A stretch of DNA of 64,000 bases from Paracraurococcus lichenis (GTDB taxonomy: Bacteria; Pseudomonadota; Alphaproteobacteria; Acetobacterales; Acetobacteraceae). Each line of letters opens with the position of its first letter. The stretch's first letter is position 1. The stretch is from NCBI RefSeq assembly GCF_030657435.1, contig NZ_JAUTWS010000001.1:310001-374000 (forward strand), in the 5' to 3' direction. The notes beneath the pieces are model-generated. The model searched no databases, had not been told where the DNA came from, and saw only the letters and a list, made by a program, of their open reading frames with translations. Of this stretch, positions 35,561 through 42,338 are shown one piece after another. The translations under genes and the position numbers were made by a program.

Positions 35561-36538
35561 TTATTCGGCGCTGGCAGCGTCGAGCCGCGCCACCGCCGCG
35601 GCCGGCAGGCGCAGCGCCGCCGCCTTCACCAGGTCGTCAATCTGCGCGTCGCTGGTGGCGCTGGCAATCGGCGCGGTGACGACCGGCTTGGCCAGCAGCC
35701 AGGCGAGCGAGACTTGCGCCGGCGTCGCCGCGACCTCCTTCGCCACCGCGTCGAGTGCATCGAGCACCGCATGGCCGCGCGGCGTCAGGTACTTCGCCAT
35801 GCCGCCGCCGCGCTTGCTCTTCCCGAAATCCGCCTCCGACCGGTACTTGCCCGACAGGAAGCCGGAGGCGAGGGCGTAGTAGTTGATCACGCCCACCCCC
35901 TCGGCGGCGCAGAGCGGGCCGAGCTCGGCCTCGAAGACCGCACGGTCCATGAGGTTGTAGAGCGGCTGCAGCGTCTCGTAGCGCGGCAGGCCGAGCTTCG
36001 CGCTGGTCTCCAGCGCCTGCTTCAGCCGCGGCGCGCTGTAGTTGGAGGCGCCGATGGCCCGCACCTTGCCCGCCTTGATCAGCTCGGCGAAGGCCTGCAG
36101 CGTCTCCTCGAGTGGCGTCTCGGGATCGTCCTTGTGCGCCTGGTAGAGGTCGATGACGTCGGTCCTCAGCCGGCGCAGGCTGTCCTCCACGCTCTGCATG
36201 ATCCAGCGACGGGAGAGGCCGACCGCATGCTTCGGGCCGTTCCCCTGCGCGTCGCGCGGGCCCATCTGCATGCCGACCTTGGTCAGGATCGTCATCCTGG
36301 AACGGGTGCCGCGGGCGGCCAGCCATTCGCCGATGATGGTCTCGCTCTCGCCGCCCTGGTGGCCCGGCGCCCAGGCGGAATAGACATCCGCCGTATCGAT
36401 GCAGGTCAGCCCGACATCGAGCAGCCGGTCGAGGATGCGGAAGGACACCTCCTTGTCGAGGGTCCAGCCGAAGACGTTGCCGCCGAAGATGATGGGCGGC
36501 ACGGCGATGCCGGAGCGGCCGAGCTGGCGCTGTTCCAT
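35561..36538 (-). CDS. Aldo/keto reductase
   Basis: A 325-residue (beta/alpha)8 oxidoreductase of the YajO/Tas-like AKR group. It begins MEQRQLGRSGIAVPPIIFGGNVFGW. The catalytic tetrad is represented by Asp and Tyr in CIDTADVYSAWAPG, Lys in ILTKVGMQMG and the histidine-equivalent region DLYQAHKDD, where the order reads YQAHKDD. NADPH-binding residues lie near the C-terminus. Typical role is reduction of aldehydes and ketones, here perhaps stress-related. The start has GAGGAGGAGG upstream. Confidence 0.88.
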   Translation of the reverse strand: MEQRQLGRSGIAVPPIIFGGNVFGWTLDKEVSFRILDRLLDVGLTCIDTADVYSAWAPGHQGGESETIIGEWLAARGTRSRMTILTKVGMQMGPRDAQGNGPKHAVGLSRRWIMQSVEDSLRRLRTDVIDLYQAHKDDPETPLEETLQAFAELIKAGKVRAIGASNYSAPRLKQALETSAKLGLPRYETLQPLYNLMDRAVFEAELGPLCAAEGVGVINYYALASGFLSGKYRSEADFGKSKRGGGMAKYLTPRGHAVLDALDAVAKEVAATPAQVSLAWLLAKPVVTAPIASATSDAQIDDLVKAAALRLPAAAVARLDAASAE

Positions 36539-36582
36539 GGGGATCCTCCTCCTCGAGGCCGGGCAGGATGCCGGCGGCGGGC

Positions 36583-37884
36583 TCAGCGGTCCAGCAGGCC
36601 GGCGGCGCGCAGCGCCTTGCGGATGATGTGGCCGGGATCGAAGCGGCGCCCGGCCCGCGGCGGTGCCTCGGGGTGCGGCGGGGGCGGCGCGTCGCGGCGG
36701 GGTTCCGGCCGGGGCGGGGCCTCGGTCGCGCCCGCCGTGGTGGCCGCCCTGGGCGCCTCCTGCCGCGGCGCCGCCTCGGCGGCGGCGGGCTGCGGCGCCG
36801 GCGCGGCCGCGGCCTCCGCTGGCGATGCGGCTGCCGGCGCCACGCGCGCGCCGCCGTCGCGGCCGACGCTGATGACCGGCCCGGTGGCCTGCCCCGCGCG
36901 CGCCGCCGCGCCGCCGAGGCCGAAGAACCCGGCGATGAGCGCGGTGGAGGGAATGCCGACATCCAGCATGTAGGGCATCGCCTCGCCCAGTGCGTCCGGG
37001 CCGCCGCGCGGCGCGATGGGGACGCCATGGCCCATGCCGGCGATGGCGTGGTGCTCCAGCAGCGGCGTGCCGTCCCGTCCCCGCCATACCCGGTGGTGAT
37101 GCGCCGGGCCGAGGCTCTTCCCCGGCTGCGGCGCGCCCGCCAGGCCGTGCAGGTCGCGCCACTGCTTCAGGATCTCCTCGGCATTGTCCGGGCGGACCGT
37201 GCCGTCGGCCTCCCCCTGCCAGACCGAGACGCGCGGCCAGGGGCCGTGATGGGGCGAGGCGCGGCGGACCGCCTCGCCCCAGACATGGCCCGACCGGGGG
37301 CGGGCGGTCGCCATGGCCTCGAAGGCCTCGGGCATGGAATGCGCGGCGCCATAGGGCAGGCCGGCGATGATGGCGCCGGCGGCGAAGACCTCCGGGTAGG
37401 TCGCCAGCATCACGCTCGCCATTGCGCCGCCGGCCGAGAGGCCGGTGAGGAAGACGCGCCGTGGGTCGAGGCGATGGTGGGCCACGGCGTATGCGACCAT
37501 CTGCCGGATCGACAGGGCCTCGCCATGCTCGCGGCGAGTGTCGCCCGGCTCGAACCAGTTGAAGCAGCGGTTGGCGTTGTTGCCCGGACGCTGCTCCGGC
37601 AGCAGCAGGGCGAAGCCCAGCCGCGCCGCGAGGGTGGACCAGCCGCTGCCGCGGTCATAGCCGCCGGCGGTCTGGGTGCAGCCATGCAGGGCGACGACCA
37701 GCGGCGCGCCGGCGGGCAGGCGGTCGGGGACGAACTCCAGCATGCGGAGCTGGCCGGGATTGCTGCCGACGCCCGTCACCTCGGTCAGCGCGCCATCCCC
37801 CGGCGGGCCGCCCAGGCCGACGCCTTGCGCCATGGCCTGGCCGCGGCGGACGAGCTCGGCGATGTCGATATGCGGCTGCTTCAA
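36583..37884 (-). CDS. PHB depolymerase-family esterase with Ala/Pro-rich tail
   Basis: A 433-residue alpha/beta hydrolase of the poly(3-hydroxybutyrate) depolymerase (Esterase_phb) family. APLVVALHGCTQTAGGYDRGSGW carries the oxyanion region, GLSAGGAMASVML the nucleophile serine, WQGEADGTVRPDN the acid, and GMGHGVPIAP the histidine. No signal peptide is evident. From about residue 335 a roughly 75-residue Ala/Pro-rich linker leads to a conserved basic C-terminus (FDPGHIIRKALRAAGLLDR). Start appears to be TTG at 37884 with GGAAGGA 8 bp upstream, giving the expected N-terminus; upstream codons give atypical sequence. Confidence 0.83.
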   Translation of the reverse strand: MKQPHIDIAELVRRGQAMAQGVGLGGPPGDGALTEVTGVGSNPGQLRMLEFVPDRLPAGAPLVVALHGCTQTAGGYDRGSGWSTLAARLGFALLLPEQRPGNNANRCFNWFEPGDTRREHGEALSIRQMVAYAVAHHRLDPRRVFLTGLSAGGAMASVMLATYPEVFAAGAIIAGLPYGAAHSMPEAFEAMATARPRSGHVWGEAVRRASPHHGPWPRVSVWQGEADGTVRPDNAEEILKQWRDLHGLAGAPQPGKSLGPAHHHRVWRGRDGTPLLEHHAIAGMGHGVPIAPRGGPDALGEAMPYMLDVGIPSTALIAGFFGLGGAAARAGQATGPVISVGRDGGARVAPAAASPAEAAAAPAPQPAAAEAAPRQEAPRAATTAGATEAPPRPEPRRDAPPPPHPEAPPRAGRRFDPGHIIRKALRAAGLLDR

Positions 37885-37988
37885 GGCAGTGGTCCTTCCG
37901 GGGGCCGCGAGGGCGGCAGCATGACCAGCGTGGGCGAGGGGGTGCGGGTTTCGCTGCAACGCAGCATTGCCTTCACCTGATTTCTGAA

Positions 37989-38013
37989 GCAACGCCCGCG
38001 CGCCGTGAACGTT
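37989..38013 (+). promoter_or_regulatory. EcfG-like general-stress promoter
   Basis: GCAAC (37989-37993), 16 bp, CGTT (38010-38013): one mismatch from the GGAAC-N16/17-CGTT consensus of the alphaproteobacterial extracytoplasmic stress sigma factor EcfG. It is 33 bp upstream of the DUF3072 gene, whose family is a typical member of that regulon. Confidence 0.5.
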
Positions 38014-38046
38014 GAGCGAACACGCAACCGCAGGAGAGCCAGATCC

Positions 38047-38295
38047 ATGGCCAAGCAGCCGCAGCACCACGAGCCCTCGGAGAACCCCAAGCGCGACCCC
38101 GAGCCCGGCTCCAACACCATCAAGGACCCGGATGACTGGACCACGGGCGACGAGGCCATGACCGGCGCCCAGGCCAGCTACCTCAAGACGCTCAGCGAGG
38201 AGGCGGGCGAGGCGTTCGATCCGAACCTCAGCAAGGCCGATGCGAGCAAGCGCATCGACGAGCTGCAGGCGAAGACGGGACGCGGCCGCGACTGA
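38047..38295 (+). CDS. DUF3072 small stress protein
   Basis: An 82-residue hydrophilic protein. The first half is disordered-looking (KQPQHHEPSENPKRDPEPGSN) and the second half is the DUF3072 helix pair: TIKDPDDWTTGDEAMTGAQ, then SYLKTLSEEAGEAFDPNLSKADASKRIDELQ. Function unknown; homologues are commonly stress-induced. ATG 38047 has AGGAGA upstream. The chaperone gene converges 24 bp downstream. Confidence 0.88.
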   Translation: MAKQPQHHEPSENPKRDPEPGSNTIKDPDDWTTGDEAMTGAQASYLKTLSEEAGEAFDPNLSKADASKRIDELQAKTGRGRD

Positions 38296-38319
38296 GGCCA
38301 GCCGCGGCCAGGGCTGGGG

Positions 38320-39402
38320 TCAGCCCTGGCCGGCGGCAATCTCGGCCTGCTGCCGGGCGCTCTCGGCGAAGGCGCGCAAGCCCTTCTCGACGGTCGCGCG
38401 GTCCAGGTCGCGCAGGATGAAGACGAGGCGGGAGCGGCGGTCGTCGCCGTCGGGCCAGCGCTCCAGCTTCACCGGCGGGTGGAAGAGGTGCTGGACGCCA
38501 TGGATGGCGACCGGCCGCGCCTCGCCCGCGAGGTTCAGGATGCCCTTGATGCGCAGCACGCTCTCGCCGCGCGTCATGGTCAGCACCTCGAGCCAGGTGG
38601 CGAGGCCGTCCCAGGGCAGCGGCTCGTCGAAGGTCAGGCAGAAGCTGTGGATGCGGGCGTCGTGGCGGTTGGCGTCGTGGTGGTGATGGTCGTGCCCGTG
38701 GTCATGGTCATGGGCGTGCCAGGCCTCCGCATCCAGCCAGCGCGTGACGTCCGGGTGCTTGCGCGTCGCGTCGTAGAGCCCGCAATCCAACAGCGCCTCC
38801 GGCTCGATCTCGCCATGCAGCGCGTTCAGCAGCGGCGCGCCCGGGTTCAGCGCCCGCAGCCGCGCCCAGAGCGCCGAGACCTGCTCGGGCGTCGCCAGGT
38901 CGGACTTGGTGATAACGAGCCGGTCCGCGACCGCGGCCTGCTTCACCGCCTCCCCCTGGCTGTCGAGCGTCGCCATGCCGGTCGCCGCGTCCACCAGCGT
39001 CACCACGCCGTCGAGGCGGTAGCGGTAGAGCACCAGCGGGTCGCTCATCAGCGTCTGCAGGATCGGCGCCGGGTCGGCCAGCCCCGTGGTCTCCACCACG
39101 ACGCGGCGGATGGCATGGCCCTGCTCGATCCGCACCGCGAGATCGCGCAGCGCCTTCACCAGGTCGCCGCGCACGGTGCAGCAGAGGCAGCCGGCATTCA
39201 GCAGCACGGTGTCGCCGTCGAGACGCTCGACCAGCAGGTGGTCGAGGCCGATCTCGCCGAACTCGTTGATCAGCACGGCGGTGTCCCGCAGCGCCGGGTG
39301 CTTCAGCAGCCGGTTCAGCAGCGTCGTCTTGCCGGCGCCGAGGAAGCCGGTGAGGACGGTGACGGGAACCGGCTCGGGGCGAGGAGTAGGGGGAGGGGTC
39401 AT
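38320..39402 (-). CDS. COG0523 (CobW/ZNG-type) GTP-dependent zinc metallochaperone
   Basis: A 360-residue G3E GTPase. Walker A is [12 protein letters not shown] (residues 19-30), the metal-binding CxCC motif is at 73-76 (GCLCC), Walker B is [11 protein letters not shown], and the base-recognition motif reads TKSD. A histidine- and aspartate-rich metal loop ([19 protein letters not shown]) spans residues 229-247, then the CobW C-terminal domain. The combination of this loop with a neighbouring Zur gene marks the zinc branch (YeiR/ZigA/ZNG1-like) rather than cobalamin CobW. ATG overlaps the hisI stop by 4 bp, so both are co-expressed; HisI, a zinc enzyme, is a candidate client. Confidence 0.88.
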   Translation of the reverse strand: MTPPPTPRPEPVPVTVLTGFLGAGKTTLLNRLLKHPALRDTAVLINEFGEIGLDHLLVERLDGDTVLLNAGCLCCTVRGDLVKALRDLAVRIEQGHAIRRVVVETTGLADPAPILQTLMSDPLVLYRYRLDGVVTLVDAATGMATLDSQGEAVKQAAVADRLVITKSDLATPEQVSALWARLRALNPGAPLLNALHGEIEPEALLDCGLYDATRKHPDVTRWLDAEAWHAHDHDHGHDHHHHDANRHDARIHSFCLTFDEPLPWDGLATWLEVLTMTRGESVLRIKGILNLAGEARPVAIHGVQHLFHPPVKLERWPDGDDRRSRLVFILRDLDRATVEKGLRAFAESARQQAEIAAGQG

Positions 39403-39827
39403 CGGCCGTACAGCGCCTCCGGCGCGACCAGCGGCGCGGCGATCTCGGCGAGGCCGCCGTCGCGCGGCGCGAGATAGAAGCAGGACCGCCGCCCGGTGTG
39501 GCAGGCGACGCCGGTCTGGTCCACCAGCGCCAGCAGCGTGTCGCCGTCGCAGTCGAGCCTGAGGTCCACCAGCCGCTGCTGCTGGCCGGAGGTCTCGCCC
39601 TTCCGCCACAACCCGCCGCGGCTGCGGGAGAAGTAGCAGACCCGGCCGGTCGCCAGCGTCTCCTCGGCGGCCTCCCGGGTCATCCAGGCCATCATCAGGA
39701 CCTCCCCGGTGTCGTGCTGCTGGGCGATGCAGGGGACGAGCCCCCGCGCATCGAAACGGATGGCGTCCAGCAGCCGGGCGCGGGCGGCGGGGTCGGCCAC
39801 GGAAAGGGTCGCGGGCGGAGCGGTCAT
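39399..39827 (-). CDS. hisI: Phosphoribosyl-AMP cyclohydrolase
   Basis: A 142-residue HisI with the family motifs [19 protein letters not shown] and [26 protein letters not shown]. The cysteines and aspartates that bind catalytic Zn and Mg are all present, so it is the normal zinc-dependent enzyme for histidine step three (ring opening of phosphoribosyl-AMP). Unusually it is the first gene of a two-gene unit with a zinc metallochaperone and faces the Zur regulator. The start is only 18 bp from the zur start codon. Other his genes are not nearby. Confidence 0.92.
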   Translation of the reverse strand: MTAPPATLSVADPAARARLLDAIRFDARGLVPCIAQQHDTGEVLMMAWMTREAAEETLATGRVCYFSRSRGGLWRKGETSGQQQRLVDLRLDCDGDTLLALVDQTGVACHTGRRSCFYLAPRDGGLAEIAAPLVAPEALYGR

Positions 39828-39843
39828 GCCCCAATATAGGGGC
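39828..39843. promoter_or_regulatory. Palindromic AT island between hisI and zur start codons
   Basis: GCCCC-AATATA-GGGGC fills nearly all of the 18 bp between the divergent start codons. TATATT/AATATA is the only AT-rich stretch and could serve as the -10 element for one or both genes, which would make the transcripts leaderless or nearly so. It does not match the GTTAT-N3-ATAAC Zur box. Confidence 0.4.
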
Positions 39844-39845
39844 CG

Positions 39846-40352
39846 ATGCCCGCAACCGAGAATCCCGCCCTGCCGACCACGGCAAACCTCGGGGCCAGCC
39901 TGGACCAGGCCGCCGCCCTCTGCGCCCGACGCGGCGCGCAACTGACGGCCCTGCGGCGGGAGGTGCTGCGGCTGGTGCTGGAGGCCGAGCACCCCGTTGG
40001 CGCCTATGCGCTGCTCGACCGGCTGAAGGCGAGCCGGGCCGGGGCGGCGCCGCCCACGGTCTACCGCGCGCTCGACTTCCTGGTGGAGCAGGGGCTGATC
40101 CACAAGGTGGAACGGCTGAACGCCTTCATCGGCTGCGCCGACGCCTTCGAGCACCCGGAGGATTGCGGCTGCGCCGAGCAGCACGACCATCCCCATCAGT
40201 TCCTGATCTGCGGCCGCTGCGGCGCGACGGCCGAGATCAGCGATCCCGGCGTGGCACTGGCCCTGGCGCGGGCGGCGCGGGCGGCGGGCTTCACGCCCGG
40301 GCGGGCGACGGTGGAGGTGGAGGGGACCTGCGCGCGCTGCGCGGCGGCGTGA
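39846..40352 (+). CDS. zur: Zinc uptake regulator Zur (Fur family)
   Basis: A 168-residue Fur-family repressor. The winged helix ([30 protein letters not shown], then [29 protein letters not shown]) is followed by a histidine-rich sensor strand ([25 protein letters not shown]) and a terminal CARC that completes a structural Cys4 zinc site. This Cys pattern is that of Zur rather than Fur or Irr. It represses zinc uptake genes when zinc is replete; the Zur box at 49342-49360 is the clearest target here. Confidence 0.88.
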   Translation: MPATENPALPTTANLGASLDQAAALCARRGAQLTALRREVLRLVLEAEHPVGAYALLDRLKASRAGAAPPTVYRALDFLVEQGLIHKVERLNAFIGCADAFEHPEDCGCAEQHDHPHQFLICGRCGATAEISDPGVALALARAARAAGFTPGRATVEVEGTCARCAAA

Positions 40353-40364
40353 CGCGCGGGGCGC

Positions 40365-40670
40365 TCAGTCCGGCGGATCGAGGAGCGGGCCGAGGTCGCG
40401 GCTGCCGTGCAGGACCCGTTCGATGACGACCAGCCCCTCCGCACGCTCGGCGTAGAAGATCAGGGTGGCGCCGTGCGGCGCGACGCGGATCCCGTCGCCG
40501 AATTCGAGCCTCGGCCTGTGCATCCGTGGGCGGGCGGCCAGGCGGCGGCAATGCTCGCGGATGTCCCTGACGAAGCTGATGGCCCGCCTCGGATTGTCGA
40601 TCGCGATCGTGTCGCCGATCTGCTCCAGATCGCGCAGTGCCTGCCGCGCGTAGTCCGGAGCGGCCGTCAC
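40365..40670 (-). CDS. parE: ParE/RelE-family toxin
   Basis: A 101-residue ParE-like toxin: DYARQALRDLEQIGDTIA at the N-terminus, NPRRAISFVRDIREHCRRLAARP in the second helix, and the beta-sheet IRVAPHGATLIFYAERAEGLVVIERVLHGSRD. ParE toxins poison DNA gyrase. It follows the ParD antitoxin with a 4-bp overlap. The gene converges on zur with 12 bp between stops. Confidence 0.88.
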   Translation of the reverse strand: MTAAPDYARQALRDLEQIGDTIAIDNPRRAISFVRDIREHCRRLAARPRMHRPRLEFGDGIRVAPHGATLIFYAERAEGLVVIERVLHGSRDLGPLLDPPD

Positions 40671-40933
40671 TCCCCGGCGCGCTCCGCCATGGCGGCGTAG
40701 CGGGCCTCCAGCCGGCTGAAGACCTCGTCCTCGCTATGGACCTGTCCGCTCCGCCGGCTCTCCTCGATCGAGCGCCGGATCTCCTCGACCTTCTGCCGCC
40801 GCTCCGTCTCCCGGTCCTCCAGCAGCCGCAGCGCGGCCCGCACCACCTCGGAGGCGTTGTTGTAGCGCCCGCCCTGCACCAGCGTGTCGATCATGGTCTC
40901 AAAATGGTCGCCCAGGGCGAAGCTGCGGGGCAT
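40667..40933 (-). CDS. parD: ParD-family antitoxin
   Basis: An 88-residue ribbon-helix-helix antitoxin: SFALGDHFETMIDTLVQGGRYNNASEVVRAALRLLEDRE is the canonical ParD DNA-binding domain, followed by a charged toxin-binding tail. It would neutralise ParE and repress its own promoter through the palindrome at 40952-40966. Confidence 0.9.
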   Translation of the reverse strand: MPRSFALGDHFETMIDTLVQGGRYNNASEVVRAALRLLEDRETERRQKVEEIRRSIEESRRSGQVHSEDEVFSRLEARYAAMAERAGE

Positions 40934-40951
40934 GCGGGAGTCTCCAGCGGG

Positions 40952-40966
40952 TGATAACAGTTATCA
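40952..40966. promoter_or_regulatory. ParD operator palindrome
   Basis: TGATAA-CAG-TTATCA, a perfect 6-bp inverted repeat (flanked by matching G/T-rich ends) 18 bp upstream of the parD start. AT-rich in otherwise GC-rich DNA, as expected for an autoregulated toxin-antitoxin promoter. Confidence 0.7.
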
Positions 40967-40997
40967 TCCCACCCTCGCCTGCCGCAATCACAGCCGA

Positions 40998-41017
40998 TGG
41001 CGTCACGAAACGCCATT
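40998..41017. repeat. Inverted repeat ATGGCGT-N6-ACGCCAT
   Basis: A perfect 7-bp inverted repeat with a 6-base loop between parD and the Rap1a gene. It may be an operator or a small terminator; nothing further can be said. A GGGCC-GCAA-GGCCC hairpin lies at about 41057-41070, just before the ribosome site of the next gene. Confidence 0.5.
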
Positions 41018-41087
41018 TGCTCCCCCCGGGCGCTGCGGTGTCTCATCCGCCCGCCGGGCCGCAAGGCCCGCTGGGAGAGGACACAGG

Positions 41088-41501
41088 ATGCCACGACACA
41101 TGCTTCTCGCGGCCTTCGCCGCCGTGCTGCTCGCCGGGCCGGCCGCGGCCGAGGTGACCGAGCAGGAATTCCGCAGCGGCCGCACCGGCGACCTCGCAGC
41201 GCTCTGCGGCGCCCCGGTGCAGGACCCGATGCACACCGCCGCGGTCAATTGGTGCCAGGGCTTCATGGTCGGCGCCGGGCAGTACCACCGCTCGGTCGCC
41301 GCGGCGCATGGCGATGCCCATCGCGTCTTCTGCCTGCCCACGCCGGAGCCGACGCTGGAGCAGGCGCGCCTCGCCTTCGTCGCCTGGGCGGCGAAGAACC
41401 CGCAATACGCGCAGGACCGCGCGGTGGACGGCCTCACCCGCTTCGCCGCCGAGACCTGGCCCTGCCCGCGCGCCGAGTCGCCGCGCAGGCCACGCCGCTG
41501 A
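41088..41501 (+). CDS. Rap1a/Tai-family periplasmic protein
   Basis: A 137-residue protein with a Sec signal (MPRHMLLAAFAAVLLAGPAAA). The mature part matches the Rap1a/Tai domain: CQGFMVGAGQYHRSV, CLPTPEPTLEQARLAFVAWAAKNP and a terminal WPCP; four cysteines could form two disulfides. Rap1a/Tai proteins include immunity proteins against type VI amidase effectors, but most family members stand alone with unknown roles. No effector or T6SS gene is near. Start has GGAGAGG upstream. Confidence 0.75.
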   Translation: MPRHMLLAAFAAVLLAGPAAAEVTEQEFRSGRTGDLAALCGAPVQDPMHTAAVNWCQGFMVGAGQYHRSVAAAHGDAHRVFCLPTPEPTLEQARLAFVAWAAKNPQYAQDRAVDGLTRFAAETWPCPRAESPRRPRR

Positions 41502-41515
41502 GAGGAGACGAGAGC

Positions 41516-41791
41516 ATGCGCAAGACCCTTCTCCCCCTCGCGGTCGTCCTCCCGCTCGGCCTCGCCGGCTGCGCCGACCTGAACACCACCCAGCAGCGGA
41601 CGCTGACCGGCGGCGCGGCCGGCGCGGCGGGCGGCGCACTGATCGGCGCCATTGCCGGCAATGCCGGGCTCGGCGCGCTGATCGGCGGCGGCCTCGGCGC
41701 CGGCGGCGGCTACCTCTTCGACCAGAGCAAGCAATCGCAGCAGCGGGCCTACCAGCAGGGCTACTACGAAGGCCGGGCGAGCCGGCGATGA
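41516..41791 (+). CDS. Glycine-zipper lipoprotein
   Basis: A 91-residue lipoprotein. The lipobox LAGC places the lipidated cysteine near residue 18. A glycine-zipper segment follows (LTGGAAGAAGGALIGAIAGN, then GLGALIGGGLGAGGGYLFDQ), as in SlyB/YMGG-type outer-membrane or stress proteins, ending in a Gln/Tyr/Arg-rich tail. It lies 14 bp after the Rap1a gene and overlaps the acetyltransferase by 4 bp, so the three are probably one operon. Confidence 0.82.
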   Translation: MRKTLLPLAVVLPLGLAGCADLNTTQQRTLTGGAAGAAGGALIGAIAGNAGLGALIGGGLGAGGGYLFDQSKQSQQRAYQQGYYEGRASRR

Positions 41792-42309
41792 GCGGCTGGC
41801 GCCTGGAGCCCGGCTGGGTCCCGGGCGCCATCGGCGACATCGCCGCCCTGCATGCGCGGGTCTATGCGGAGAGCCACGGCTTCGGTCCGGTCTTCGAGGC
41901 GAAGGTGGCGCGCGAGCTCGGCGAGTTCCTCGCGCGCCTCGACCCGGCGCGCGATCTGTTCCGCGGCGTGGTGGCAGCGGATGGGCGCCTGCTGGGCTCC
42001 ATCGCGCTCGATGGCGGCGAGCCGGGCCTGTCCGCCGGCACCGCGCATCTCCGCTGGTTCATCCTGGACGCGGCGCTGCGCGGCAGCGGCCTCGGCCGGC
42101 GCCTGCTGGCCGAGGCACTGACGCATGCCCGCGCGGTGGGCTTCGCCCGGGTCTATCTCTGGACCCTCGCCGGCCTCCCGGCGGCCGAGCGGCTCTATGC
42201 CGAGGCCGGCTTCGCGCTGGAGGAGGAGGTCACCGGCACGCAATGGGGCCGGCCGGTGACGGAGCGGCGGCTGGGCCTGGCGCTGCCGGCCGGCGACGCG
42301 CCGCCATGA
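41788..42309 (+). CDS. GNAT-family N-acetyltransferase
   Basis: A 173-residue GNAT protein. The acetyl-CoA-binding motif A is LRWFILDAALRGSGLGRRLL (RGSGLG loop) and motif B surrounds LPAAERLYAEAGF. Similar single-domain GNATs occur fused to or beside MarR regulators. Substrate unknown. ATG overlaps the lipoprotein stop by 4 bp. Confidence 0.87.
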   Translation: MSGWRLEPGWVPGAIGDIAALHARVYAESHGFGPVFEAKVARELGEFLARLDPARDLFRGVVAADGRLLGSIALDGGEPGLSAGTAHLRWFILDAALRGSGLGRRLLAEALTHARAVGFARVYLWTLAGLPAAERLYAEAGFALEEEVTGTQWGRPVTERRLGLALPAGDAPP

Positions 42310-42338
42310 CGGCGCCGCGCCGCTCCGGCCGCCCGGGG

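Noticed and set aside
39399-39827. The idea that this HisI is a zinc-independent replacement enzyme induced in zinc starvation
   Set aside because: The zinc-ligand cysteines and aspartates of classical HisI are all present.
40952-40966. The ParD palindrome as a second Zur box
   Set aside because: Half-sites are in the reverse order (ATAAC then TTATC) compared with GTTAT-N3-ATAAC, and it lies directly upstream of parD.
41057-41070. GGGCC-GCAA-GGCCC hairpin as another copy of the dispersed repeat
   Set aside because: The arms are similar but the flanks CCGATGACC and CTGAATCGG are absent, so it is treated as an ordinary GC-rich hairpin.
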